Of a stretch of DNA of 64,000 nt, positions 38,098 to 45,745 are shown one piece after another (position 1 is the first letter of the stretch; each line of letters opens with the position of its first letter). Origin of the DNA: Collimonas humicola (GTDB lineage: Bacteria; Pseudomonadota; Gammaproteobacteria; Burkholderiales; Burkholderiaceae_D); assembly GCF_018304945.1 (NCBI RefSeq), contig NZ_JAGQEE010000005.1, positions 248,001 through 312,000 on the forward strand, written 5' to 3'. The position numbers and the translations under genes were made by a program. The notes under the pieces are model-generated. The model worked only from the letters and a program-made list of their open reading frames with translations. It made no database searches and was not told the DNA's origin.

Positions 38098-39170
38098 AAA
38101 AGACTTGGGTATTCTTCAAACTGCGCATGCTACAGCTCAAATCGGATAAAACCGCATTGTTCTTCTGTTACGTATTGCCGGTGATTCTGCTGCTGGGAGT
38201 CGGCTATCCGCTGCAAATGCGCGACGATGCGAAGATCGCCGTATGGTACTCCGGCGTCGCCGCCGAGCCTTCAAGTGCTGCAATGGCCGCCTATCTCGGC
38301 AAGCACAAGCTGATCAATCTGCAGCCGTATGCCGACACCAAAATATCGCCCAAGGCAGCACTCGAAAGCAACCAGATCAAGCACTACCTGGAGTTTCGCG
38401 ACACTCGCTCCAACAGCGATCCAAAGTACCCCGGGATCCAACTGTACGCCAACACCTTGCCGGAGAACCGTATTGAAAATGTCGCCTTGCAGGGAATCCT
38501 CGACGATTACTTCCGAGGGCCGGTAACGGCTGCTCCGCAACAGCAAGAGATAGCGACCAGCCGCAACGCCTCGTACCTGATGATCTTGCTGCCGGGCGTC
38601 ATCGGCATGACATTGCTGATCATCGGCCTCAATGGCTTCGGCGCCGTGCTGATCGAAGAAGAGCATCGCGGCTTGTTCAAGAATATCAAGACCATCGACG
38701 CTTCGCCGGTGCCTTTCCTTGCCGGGCTGTTTATCTCAAGGATGTTGATCGCCTACAGTGTTGTGTTCGCGCTATACATGCTAGGCGTGCTGGTGTTCGG
38801 CATTCCTCTCAATGTGAACTATTTGTTGATGCTGCTCGTCATTACGCTGGGTTGCGTGTCGTTCCTGGGTCTGGGCCTGGTGCTGGCGACAGTCAGTCCC
38901 TCGGTGACGGCGTTCAACGGCATTGTCAACTTCGTGCAGATGCCCTTCATCATTCTGGGAGGGGTCTTCTTCTCTGTCAGCGCCTTTCCCGAATGGTTGC
39001 AGGCGGTCGCCGGACTGATGCCGCTGACGCAGTTGAACTTTGCGATGCGCGAACTCTTGTTCAACTCGGTGGGATTTGGCGACATGTCCAGGCTATTGCC
39101 GCAAATAGCTGTCCTGAGCGGATGGTCGCTGCTTGCGTTCATTATCGTCAGGTTACGGTTCCGATGGTAG
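38094..39170 (+). CDS. ABC-2 type permease
   Basis: A 358-aa inner-membrane protein. One N-terminal membrane segment (about 20-40) is followed by a periplasmic stretch (about 45-155). Five hydrophobic segments then cover about 158-355, the layout of ABC-2 permeases of the YhhJ/DrrB kind. The ATG overlaps the ATPase stop (ATGA) with AAGGAAG just upstream. Together the two genes form a complete half-exporter pair expected to dimerise. The substrate is presumably the PKS/NRPS product, inferred from position only. Confidence 0.92.
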   Translation: MKKTWVFFKLRMLQLKSDKTALFFCYVLPVILLLGVGYPLQMRDDAKIAVWYSGVAAEPSSAAMAAYLGKHKLINLQPYADTKISPKAALESNQIKHYLEFRDTRSNSDPKYPGIQLYANTLPENRIENVALQGILDDYFRGPVTAAPQQQEIATSRNASYLMILLPGVIGMTLLIIGLNGFGAVLIEEEHRGLFKNIKTIDASPVPFLAGLFISRMLIAYSVVFALYMLGVLVFGIPLNVNYLLMLLVITLGCVSFLGLGLVLATVSPSVTAFNGIVNFVQMPFIILGGVFFSVSAFPEWLQAVAGLMPLTQLNFAMRELLFNSVGFGDMSRLLPQIAVLSGWSLLAFIIVRLRFRW

Positions 39171-39229
39171 CCGGACGGATACTGCCATGCATTGCGGCAG
39201 AGCCGGCCATTTGAAAAGGCGCGGCGACC

Positions 39230-40039
39230 ATGGCTGATCTCGATCCGCAACGCATAGACCTGTGGCTGACCCCGCTTGACGACCAGAGGGATAGTCAGCT
39301 TCTCGAAGCCTATCGGCAGCTGCTCAGCGCAGAGGAGCGGCGTCGCCTCCAGCGTTTTCTGCGCGAACCGGATCGGCATCGCTATCTGGTCACGCGGGCA
39401 CTGGTGCGCACCGTGCTGGCGCGCTTCACAGGCGTCGCCCCGGAATGCCTGAGGTTCAAGGAAAATCGCTATGGCAAGCCGGCGCTTTGCGGCATGGATG
39501 CAAATAACCGGACGCTGTCGTTCAATCTATCGCATTGCGGCGACATGATCGTACTGGCGTTGACCCGGGATCGCGAGCTTGGCGTGGATGTGGAAAACAT
39601 CGCACTGCGGCCAGCGCCGATCAATATCGCCAAGCGGTTTTTCGCGGAGGTAGAGGTGATTGATCTGGAGGAACTGTCGACTGCTGCGCAAAGTGAACGT
39701 TTTTTCGAGTTGTGGACGCTCAAGGAAGCCTATGTCAAGGCACGTGGAATGGGGCTTTCCATACCACTTGACCAATTCGGCTTTCGTTTCGGCGCCTGCG
39801 GTCGCCTGGCGATGTGGATGGAACCGGATTTAGGTGATTGCCCATCCCGCTGGCATCACTGGCAAATCCGGATTGCCTCGAAATATCTTGTCGCCGTTTG
39901 CGCCGAACATCGGACGGCTGCTTCGTCTCCTAGCATCACTGCGACCCGGATCATTCCACTGATCGGTGACGAGCCCATCGGACACCTGCAATTGCGGACT
40001 TGTGAATGGCAGAGTCGCGCTGATTTCGGTGTAGGGTGA
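39230..40039 (+). CDS. Sfp-type 4'-phosphopantetheinyl transferase
   Basis: A 269-aa protein with the Sfp family signature: SFNLSHCGD, LGVDVEN (Mg-binding acidic residues) and FFELWTLKEAYVKARGMGL. Sfp-type enzymes move phosphopantetheine from CoA to the conserved Ser of ACP and PCP domains. Here the clients would be the four intact PKS ACPs visible in the window, the free ACP and the four PCPs. It is the last gene of the locus, 60 bp after the permease, with AAGG upstream of its ATG. The C-terminus has about 60 residues beyond the usual core, without a recognisable domain. Confidence 0.94.
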   Translation: MADLDPQRIDLWLTPLDDQRDSQLLEAYRQLLSAEERRRLQRFLREPDRHRYLVTRALVRTVLARFTGVAPECLRFKENRYGKPALCGMDANNRTLSFNLSHCGDMIVLALTRDRELGVDVENIALRPAPINIAKRFFAEVEVIDLEELSTAAQSERFFELWTLKEAYVKARGMGLSIPLDQFGFRFGACGRLAMWMEPDLGDCPSRWHHWQIRIASKYLVAVCAEHRTAASSPSITATRIIPLIGDEPIGHLQLRTCEWQSRADFGVG

Positions 40040-40068
40040 TGCGCTGCTGGACGCGGAGCGCCGTGAAA

Positions 40069-40085
40069 AAGAACAAAACGTTCTT
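40069..40085 (-). terminator. weak minus-strand hairpin with T run
   Basis: Arms 40069-40074 and 40080-40085 (AAGAAC/GTTCTT) flank a five-base loop. Read on the minus strand the hairpin runs into TTT. It could end transcripts of the recombinase cassette. The stem is only six pairs and AT-rich, so the call is weak. Confidence 0.25.
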
Positions 40086-40123
40086 GTAGCAATAGCCTTG
40101 CCGGACTGCTGACGGCTGAATAA

Positions 40124-40171
40124 GCCCATCCCCTCGAATATGCGCTGCAAAGCATATTCGAGGGGATGGGC
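40124..40171. repeat. perfect 20-bp inverted repeat past the cluster end
   Basis: Arms 40124-40143 and 40152-40171 are exact reverse complements, 20 bp each, around an 8-nt loop. It starts 84 bp after the PPTase stop and no T-tract follows. It could be a transcription end or RNA stabiliser for the biosynthetic operon, a REP-like element, or a recombination or binding site linked to the adjacent recombinase cassette. The 40040-40325 interval holds nothing else I can support. Confidence 0.9.
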
Positions 40172-40325
40172 AATAACAGTCAACGACACTTTAAATGCAA
40201 TTAAGTGGTTAACTGTATTCAATATGGTTACTAGTGTGCACCAGGCAATTGGGGGGAAGTCAAATGAAAATAGGTGGTCAATCGTACCAGATTGTCTGTC
40301 GCCATCTGCCGCTTGCTCTTCCGGT

Positions 40326-40748
40326 TCATTGCCCCTTCTGACTTTTTTTCTTCTCAGGAAGGGGGGCCATAAGCTTGTCGCGAGAAAGGCCCCATAAAGT
40401 TGCGTTGTAAATGAACCGATTGGCGATCTCTGCCATTTTTTGCACCTCTGCTTTCAACTGATCGTTCTCTTCCTGAAGTTTGGCTATTCGTTCCATGGCA
40501 TCCAGCGTGGTTCGCGGCCGCGTCACTTTGCTGAGCTTGTCCGCTTCAGATCGCAGATGTTTTTTTTTGACCTCGTATGCGTTAACCAATGCTGGCTTTT
40601 TGTGTAGTGCCTGCCTGCTAGGCTCGTAACCGAGTATGCTTTGCGCGCCGTTACAAATTGACTCCCACTTAAACGGCTCGCTTTTTGGCCAAGCATGTAT
40701 CATTTCAACCATTAAACGCACGTCTTTTTCAGTGATTGCTCTAGGCAT
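40326..40748 (-). CDS. small recombinase-associated protein, unknown function
   Basis: A 140-aa protein from the ATG at 40748, preceded by GAGGAG; a TTG two codons upstream is less likely. The N-terminal half is a compact helical domain (WESICNGAQSILGYEPSRQ, a possible helix-turn-helix). A leucine-rich coiled coil follows (about 83-112) and a basic tail ends in KKKSQKGQ. It is the last gene of a three-gene unit headed by a tyrosine recombinase. Accessory proteins of multi-gene recombinase modules, such as Tn554-type TnpC or the gamma-mobile-trio GmtX, have a similar HTH-plus-coil look. I could not establish homology. Its job is probably DNA binding during recombination. Confidence 0.7.
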   Translation of the reverse strand: MPRAITEKDVRLMVEMIHAWPKSEPFKWESICNGAQSILGYEPSRQALHKKPALVNAYEVKKKHLRSEADKLSKVTRPRTTLDAMERIAKLQEENDQLKAEVQKMAEIANRFIYNATLWGLSRDKLMAPLPEKKKSQKGQ

Positions 40749-40750
40749 TC

Positions 40751-40915
40751 TCAACTCCTCAATTCATCCAGGCACGCCAGTAAATCGGCTCCGTACTCAA
40801 TAGCCAGTGCTTTTCTGTCCAAGAGCTTGATACCGATCTGTTCCGCCTTTCCGTTTATAAGAGTCTGCTCGTGGTTGAAATCAGTGCCAGTTATCTCGAT
40901 AGGACTAGCGATCAT
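40751..40915 (-). CDS. 54-aa protein between recombinase and accessory gene
   Basis: An ATG at 40915 opens a 54-codon frame that ends at 40751, three bases before the next gene's ATG. It begins 15 bp after the recombinase stop. The protein is mixed polar (MIASPIEITG start, KLLDRKALAIEYGADLL near the end) with no signal or membrane segment. The tight spacing on both sides supports a real coupled gene. Function unknown. Confidence 0.5.
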   Translation of the reverse strand: MIASPIEITGTDFNHEQTLINGKAEQIGIKLLDRKALAIEYGADLLACLDELRS

Positions 40916-40930
40916 TGACTAGTACTCTTT

Positions 40931-42244
40931 TCATTTGGTGTTGGCCACCGCAACAGCAAGTTTTCCGGTTGCGGCGAGGATCTCTTTCGAGGGAAGGGTG
41001 GGCCTTTCGGTATCTCCCGCTACCTGTAGCCCAATGCATATCGCCTGCTCCTGAGTGTGGCGGAGGTTATAGATTAGCGCTGATTCTGAACCCTCCGCCC
41101 ATCCCATCAATATCTCCCGAGATGCCCTCTCTTTTTCCGGCGTCCACTTCGCTTTATCGCACTGCAGTGAGAACCGGTAATTCCAATCGTGCCTGAGCAA
41201 ATGTGGATGGAGCGTCGCAAAGGCGCAAAACAATTTCCTCAATTCAGTCAGAGCTTGATCAAATGCTGAGATTGATAGGGGGGCGCCTTGACTTCGTTTA
41301 TTGCGATGGGTCACAAAGATAAAATCTTCCTCATCAAAGCCGACGCGCGGAACATCGGCCCGGTATTCAGCAATGTACTCTGTGAGTTGTCGTTCCAATC
41401 CCGCAGTTATTGGCACAATTCGCCCGCGTGTTTTAGGCACCGGCTGATTAACGCGCGTGTCAAAGGAGTCGCCATGATTCCGCTCGATGACCAAGCGTGC
41501 TACTTGTCCTCCTGCGGAATCCAACACGTTTTTGAGTTTCAATGAGAGTAATTCGCCGCGCCGCATTCCAGTTTCGTACAGAATTCGGAGCATAACGACT
41601 GTGCGCTGTCGCGCGCCGCGATCTGCAGTGCGAAAGAGACCAATAAATGGATCGTTCCATAGCGCGTGCAGCTGTTCCCGCGCGTTTTCGGAGAGGTGCT
41701 TTTTCCAGTTTCCTTGATTCTTTGCGGATTTGGAGCCAGCTTTTGACAGAAGCTTTTCTTTCAGCCGTCTATCCTGCGTATCGATCATAGCTCTAACGTC
41801 AGGGCGGTTGCCATCTGTAACGAGCTCATCAGCAATCCACTTCAAATACTGGGCCGCATAGCTAATATACGTGTTCCCTTTGGCGGCGCCGATCGTATCT
41901 CCTTGCTTTCTGCAGCGTGCGGCGTTGAGGTAACGCGCCAGATCATCAAGTTCGTGCGGTCGTAAAAATTCATGGCGTTGGAATCGAACCTCTAAGCCAA
42001 TTTTTCCTTCAGCATCCCATTGGCGCTTCCGTTGAGCTTCCCATTCCAACAAACGCTTGATGGCATCCAGGTACACGAGCTGCGTGCTGGGCGTCGTATT
42101 TAGTCGTTTGCTTCGTGAAATAAATGCAGTTGGGTAAAATAGCGGGAAGGCTTCCTCGCTCGAAAAAAGCAGGCTGAACCGCTCGCCATTGCTGGATACA
42201 AAAGATCTGATTTGGAAGCCCAACAGACGCCCCTTTTTTTCCAT
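40931..42244 (-). CDS. tyrosine recombinase / site-specific integrase
   Basis: A 437-aa integrase. The N-terminal about 190 residues include a SAM-like core-binding domain. The catalytic part follows: Arg in ETGMRRGELL, the HxxR box in HPHLLRHDWN, and the nucleophile candidate Tyr in ALIYNLRHTQ. All expected catalytic classes appear present, so the enzyme may be active. It reads away from dnaQ and heads a unit with two small genes. Base composition is visibly lower in GC than the neighbouring PKS/NRPS genes. Such enzymes move genomic islands or small elements between short core sites. Confidence 0.9.
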   Translation of the reverse strand: MEKKGRLLGFQIRSFVSSNGERFSLLFSSEEAFPLFYPTAFISRSKRLNTTPSTQLVYLDAIKRLLEWEAQRKRQWDAEGKIGLEVRFQRHEFLRPHELDDLARYLNAARCRKQGDTIGAAKGNTYISYAAQYLKWIADELVTDGNRPDVRAMIDTQDRRLKEKLLSKAGSKSAKNQGNWKKHLSENAREQLHALWNDPFIGLFRTADRGARQRTVVMLRILYETGMRRGELLSLKLKNVLDSAGGQVARLVIERNHGDSFDTRVNQPVPKTRGRIVPITAGLERQLTEYIAEYRADVPRVGFDEEDFIFVTHRNKRSQGAPLSISAFDQALTELRKLFCAFATLHPHLLRHDWNYRFSLQCDKAKWTPEKERASREILMGWAEGSESALIYNLRHTQEQAICIGLQVAGDTERPTLPSKEILAATGKLAVAVANTK

Positions 42245-42394
42245 TCGTTTACATATTTTGTAACTTGCGAAGAAGCATAAATCGGGCTTACAATTCTTAC
42301 AAGCATTTTCTACGCAAAAGTATTTGGAATTTGGCCTCTCCCGTGTAACGATTGGGGGCTATGCCCAAAGGTACACAAAAGGAGTTTACGAAGT

Positions 42395-43138
42395 ATGGCT
42401 AACAGAATGGTAGTTCTGGATACCGAAACCACCGGCCTCAACCCGCGTACCGGCGACCGCATCATCGAAATCGGCTGCGTCGAATTGCTGAACCGTCGCC
42501 TGACCGGCAATAATTTTCATCGTTATATCAATCCCGAGCGCGATTCGGAAGAGGGCGCGCTGGCGGTCCACGGCCTGACCACGGCCTTCCTGAGCGACAA
42601 GCCGAAGTTCGCCGAGATTTTCGACGAGCTGCGCGAATACACCCGCGGCGCCCAGGTCATCATCCATAACGCCCCGTTCGACCTGGGTTTCCTCGATGCC
42701 GAATACAAGTACCTGGGCAAGGGGCCGTTCTCGGCCGATATTGCCGGCGTCATCGATACGCTGGTGCAAGCCAAGGAAATGTATCCCGGCAAGCGCAACT
42801 CGCTGGACGCCCTGTGCGACCGCTACGGCATCTCCAACGCCCATCGTACCTTGCACGGCGCGCTGCTGGATTCGGAGCTGCTGGCCGAGGTATATCTAGC
42901 CATGACCCGCGGCCAGAACAGCTTCTGCATCGATGTCGGCGGCGGTCACGGCGATGCCGATGGCGGCGGCGCAGCGCTGGAACTGCTGCCGCTGGCGGAA
43001 ATCGTGGTGCGCAGCGCCAGCGAGGACGAGCTGGCGGCGCATGAGCTGCTGCTGAACGGCCTGGACAAGGACGCCCGGGGCACCTGCATATGGCGCCAGA
43101 CGCCAGCGGAGCCGGCGGAAAATGCGCCGCAAAAATAA
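42395..43138 (+). CDS. dnaQ: DNA polymerase III epsilon subunit (proofreading exonuclease)
   Basis: A 247-aa DnaQ. Exo I motif LDTETTGLNP, Exo II HNAPFDLGFLDAE and Exo III HGALLDSELLAEVY give the DEDDh active site. It is the 3'-5' proofreading subunit of the replicative polymerase. An AAAAGGAG RBS ends 10 bases before the ATG. In many betaproteobacteria dnaQ follows rnhA; here a divergent integrase occupies the upstream side instead. tRNA-Val follows 66 bp downstream. The C-terminal about 60 residues are Ala/Glu/Gly-rich and contain the usual alpha-binding region. Confidence 0.97.
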   Translation: MANRMVVLDTETTGLNPRTGDRIIEIGCVELLNRRLTGNNFHRYINPERDSEEGALAVHGLTTAFLSDKPKFAEIFDELREYTRGAQVIIHNAPFDLGFLDAEYKYLGKGPFSADIAGVIDTLVQAKEMYPGKRNSLDALCDRYGISNAHRTLHGALLDSELLAEVYLAMTRGQNSFCIDVGGGHGDADGGGAALELLPLAEIVVRSASEDELAAHELLLNGLDKDARGTCIWRQTPAEPAENAPQK

Positions 43139-43204
43139 TCTTGTAAAAAATATTCACAAGACACTAGCCACGAATCAAAAATGCCCTTATAATTTCGCTT
43201 CTTT

Positions 43205-43281
43205 AGGCGCGTAGCTCAGCTGGTTAGAGCACTACCTTGACATGGTAGGGGTCGTTGGTTCGAGTCCAATCGTGCCTACCA
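43205..43281 (+). tRNA. tRNA-Val (anticodon GAC)
   Basis: Full cloverleaf: acceptor 43205-43211 pairs with 43271-43277 (one G-T pair). The anticodon stem CTACC/GGTAG encloses loop 43237-43243 with GAC at 43239-43241. The T arm contains GGTTCGAGTCC, and ACCA is encoded at 43278-43281. tRNA 3' ends are classic phage and island attachment sites, and an integrase remnant lies just downstream. Confidence 0.98.
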
Positions 43282-43429
43282 GTATTCTTGAAGTTGCAGG
43301 AATGCTGGGATAGTTCTGGATTAACTCCGGGATTGATCAAAGAAAAATCTGTTGCAAGCAATGCTGAATGGAAGCCCGATACGGCTTCCATTTTTGCTTT
43401 CCGGGCGCCGTTTTCTGCGGCGTCAATCT

Positions 43430-43504
43430 GCTTGGCATAAGCTGTAATGCCAATTTGGCATTTGCATGGCCAAGCCATCGAACAACGCAAGCCGGATTGC
43501 GCCG
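43430..43504 (-). pseudogene. decayed tyrosine integrase C-terminal fragment
   Basis: A minus-strand frame reads RRNPACVVRWLGHANAKLAL, closely matching the box around the active-site His of phage integrases (NPxxVxxxLGHAN). The catalytic Tyr expected about nine residues on is absent, and no upstream catalytic part is seen. It points toward the tRNA-Val 3' end, the usual layout for an integrase next to its attachment site. The match is short, so this remains tentative. Confidence 0.4.
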
Positions 43505-43840
43505 GCCATCTGCGCGGTCTTCTCGCAGCTGCACCGGGTCTGATAAGCACACCAAGCTCGCATTCCTCATTTTTTAAGACATGGTTTCCAATAATGGTCT
43601 CGTTGTGACCGCCCATCGTGCCATGGCCTGCCCGTGACCGGGTTTTCAAAGATCTCCGCCACTATGGAAGCGAGCTGGGTAAGCATGGGCAATAGTGACT
43701 GGCGCAAATGGCTGAGAGCGGTAGTTGTGCGCCATGTCCATGAAAAAAGGATATCACCGCGCGCTTGTAATTCGTACAGGGTTTATTAGTCTGAACGTGC
43801 GTTCATTGAAAGAGGGGTCATCGAAAGATGATTTTATTTT

Positions 43841-43945
43841 ATGGAACTTGGGTGGGTATTGGTTCTGCTGATTCCGTTCTCAATCATCGCAGCCTGGATC
43901 GTCGATGAAGTGTATCAAGAGTATGTTCTCCATCATTACTATTGA
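43841..43945 (+). CDS. possible 34-aa membrane peptide
   Basis: The ATG at 43841 opens 34 codons with one hydrophobic segment (GWVLVLLIPFSIIAAWIV) and an acidic/aromatic tail ending HHYY. A GAAAG lies about 14 bases upstream, a poor distance. Single-span small proteins are common, but chance frames of this size are too. Confidence 0.22.
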   Translation: MELGWVLVLLIPFSIIAAWIVDEVYQEYVLHHYY

Positions 43946-44262
43946 ATACGCGATTGTGATTTCAGATGTTTTCAGAAGTCTGTTCTGGCATGACTGGATG
44001 GCCGGAAACGTTGAATTTTCGGCTGCAGTCGCATAAATCGAGGTGCTGCAATCAGCACAAAACGCCTGAGCACGTCTTGTGCCGGATGTCGCTGTCTTGA
44101 TATGAATTTCCGGCTGGCCACGCAAAATATCACCTGGCATTTCGCTTGCAGGCTTGTACCTTTGCTGTCATTGGCGCTGCATCATTGATGCAGCCGCATG
44201 AACGGCAATAGTGAATTTCTATTACCATGGGGGCGGCACGCAAATATATATGGGGAGCAGTC

Positions 44263-44544
44263 ATGGAGATGAAGCGCATCAATGCCGGGAAGCTACGTGC
44301 CATTGGATATGAGCCGCGGGAACGTACGCTGCGGGTTGAACTCGACGATGGAAGCGTCATTGATTATTCGGGTGTCGGGAACGAGGTCTGGCGCCGGCTG
44401 TCGACCTCGGGGGCGGCATGGAGCTATTACCGCGACAATATAGAAGAGGAATTTTCAAGCCGTCGAGGCGTCGCGCGGACCCAAAAGAAATCTAACCCCC
44501 TTGATGAACTGTTCAAAGCCGCCGGCGATGATGCAGGGTCTTAA
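44263..44544 (+). CDS. KTSC domain protein
   Basis: A 93-aa protein. Residues 5-60 fit the KTSC domain, a short beta-rich domain found alone or at the end of lysyl-tRNA synthetases (AIGYEPRERTLRVEL, then SVIDYSGV and VWRRL). The ATG at 44263 is preceded by GGGGAG (44252-44257). A frame extended to 44227 would start inside that RBS region and is rejected. The biochemical role of KTSC is not known; nucleic-acid binding has been suggested. No operon partner is seen. Confidence 0.8.
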   Translation: MEMKRINAGKLRAIGYEPRERTLRVELDDGSVIDYSGVGNEVWRRLSTSGAAWSYYRDNIEEEFSSRRGVARTQKKSNPLDELFKAAGDDAGS

Positions 44545-44670
44545 GCAGCCTCGAGGTCCAGTCTCTGAAATTGTTGAGGGGTTACGCAGTCTCGCAATGC
44601 GGGAAGAGGTCGCCAGGCGGTATGCCCGTGTTTCCTTGGCCATGGATTGATTCGCCGTCGCCAAGGCGGA

Positions 44671-45120
44671 TCACCACAGCCAACGAGGAACTCGGCTCCT
44701 GTACTGCTCCCACTGACTGCCGTGCATGCGCGACAACCAAGGCTCTTCGCCAAACACCACGCGCAGTTGGAACGCCACGGCTACGACGAGAGCATAGATG
44801 AGTAGTCCCAGGGAGCCGAACGTGGCCGCCCAGCCGAGCAATGCCGACGTCACCGCGATATACATGGGGTTGCGCGAGTAACGGTAGGGTCCCGTTTCAA
44901 CCAAGCAAGCTGGCGGCGCCCAGGGAGCGAGCGTTCCTTTTCCGGAAACATAGAACTCGCATACACACCAAAGCAGAGCCGCAAAGCCAGCTATCAGAGG
45001 CACCAGACCCAAAGGGTGTGCAAACATGGTGTGCGCAGTGAACCAGAGCCAAGCCAGCGGGACGAGGATGGCAACCACGCCTGGCAGGGCAAGGAAGGCA
45101 ATAAGCGCACGGAGGAACAT
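44671..45120 (-). CDS. isoprenylcysteine carboxyl methyltransferase-family membrane protein
   Basis: A 149-aa inner-membrane protein with four or five hydrophobic segments. It carries the family signature GPYRYSRNPMYIAV with a C-terminal EEPWLSRMHG and YRSRVPRWLW. This binds S-adenosylmethionine in ICMT/PEMT-type methyltransferases. Bacterial members are common; their substrates (lipids, isoprenoid-linked cysteines or others) are mostly unknown. It stands alone on the minus strand, divergent from the UspA gene 108 bp away. No operon partner reveals its role. Confidence 0.85.
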   Translation of the reverse strand: MFLRALIAFLALPGVVAILVPLAWLWFTAHTMFAHPLGLVPLIAGFAALLWCVCEFYVSGKGTLAPWAPPACLVETGPYRYSRNPMYIAVTSALLGWAATFGSLGLLIYALVVAVAFQLRVVFGEEPWLSRMHGSQWEQYRSRVPRWLW

Positions 45121-45228
45121 GGGTCCCTGGCAATCTCGATAAAAATGTAATCCGCCGGTCTGCGCGAATGTTGCGAAGCGATCAATCGCATCATAAACTG
45201 AAAGTACTCATTCACCCCGGGGGACGCA

Positions 45229-45666
45229 ATGTACAAGCATCTTCTACTACCGATCGATGGCTCTCCATTGTCTGAAATTGCGATTCAAAATACCATGCGG
45301 TTCGCCAAAAGCATCAACGCGAAGGTGACCGGTTTTTACGTGAGTCCGCCATACCACGCATTGTCTTTACAGATGGAAATGCTGGCGGAGACAGAAGATG
45401 ATTTCGCTAAACACAGCCGGGTTCAAGCGGAACGGTTGCTTGGAACCATCGAAGACGCTGCCAGTGTGGCCGGCGTATCTTGCAACACGACTTATGCAAT
45501 CGGCGCCCATCCTTATGAAGAGATCATCAAGGCTGCCAATGACAACGGATGCGACCTGATCACCATGGCGTCGCATGGCCGAAAAGGAGTGAAAGGCCTG
45601 CTCCTCGGCAGCGAAGCGCAGAAAGTTTTAACGCATAGCAAGATACCGGTGCTCGTGTATCGCTAG
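45229..45666 (+). CDS. universal stress protein, UspA family
   Basis: A 145-aa single-domain UspA protein. It starts KHLLLPIDGSPLSE. Near the end SHGRKGVKGLLLGSEAQKVL gives the ATP-binding pattern Gx2Gx9G(S/T), so it is probably an ATP-binding UspFG/MJ0577-type member. A strong GGGGGAC RBS precedes the ATG. These cytoplasmic proteins are induced by starvation and other stress. It is monocistronic: a hairpin at 45698-45725 and a convergent gene follow. Confidence 0.94.
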   Translation: MYKHLLLPIDGSPLSEIAIQNTMRFAKSINAKVTGFYVSPPYHALSLQMEMLAETEDDFAKHSRVQAERLLGTIEDAASVAGVSCNTTYAIGAHPYEEIIKAANDNGCDLITMASHGRKGVKGLLLGSEAQKVLTHSKIPVLVYR

Positions 45667-45697
45667 GGTTTGATGGCGTTGGCGGCGTGAACTGGCT

Positions 45698-45725
45698 GCG
45701 GCATCGGATCTCGCATCCGAGCCGC
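45698..45725. terminator. hairpin between convergent genes
   Basis: GCGGC (45698-45702) plus TCGGA (45704-45708) pair with TCCGA (45716-45720) plus GCCGC (45721-45725), with one bulged A and a seven-base loop. It lies between the UspA gene and the convergent 93-aa gene, so a shared transcription end is plausible. There is no clear T run on either side. Confidence 0.4.
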
Positions 45726-45745
45726 ATTGCCGATCACTTATTTCG

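Larger units (their letters stand above)
43282..44262. other. gene-poor stretch after tRNA-Val
   Basis: Nearly 1 kb with no convincing full-size gene. It holds an integrase fragment (43430-43504, minus strand) and one possible 34-codon membrane peptide (43841-43945). Minus-strand frames that run into the tRNA (HDWTRTNDPYH type) are translations of tRNA sequence and not genes. The stretch looks like the scar of an old integration at the tRNA. Confidence 0.6.

Noticed and set aside
40247-42358. ATTGGGGG copies on either side of the recombinase cassette as possible attachment sites
   Set aside because: Only eight identical bases with different flanks; chance is likely, and no longer flanking repeat was found by eye.
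42361-42402. 13-codon frame overlapping the dnaQ start as a leader peptide
   Set aside because: No RBS of its own and no regulatory codons; it simply contains the dnaQ RBS.
43224-43649. 141-codon minus-strand frame running through tRNA-Val
   Set aside because: Its C-terminus (HDWTRTNDPYH) is translated tRNA sequence, a known annotation artefact. Only the integrase-like stretch in the overlapping frame at 43430-43504 is kept.
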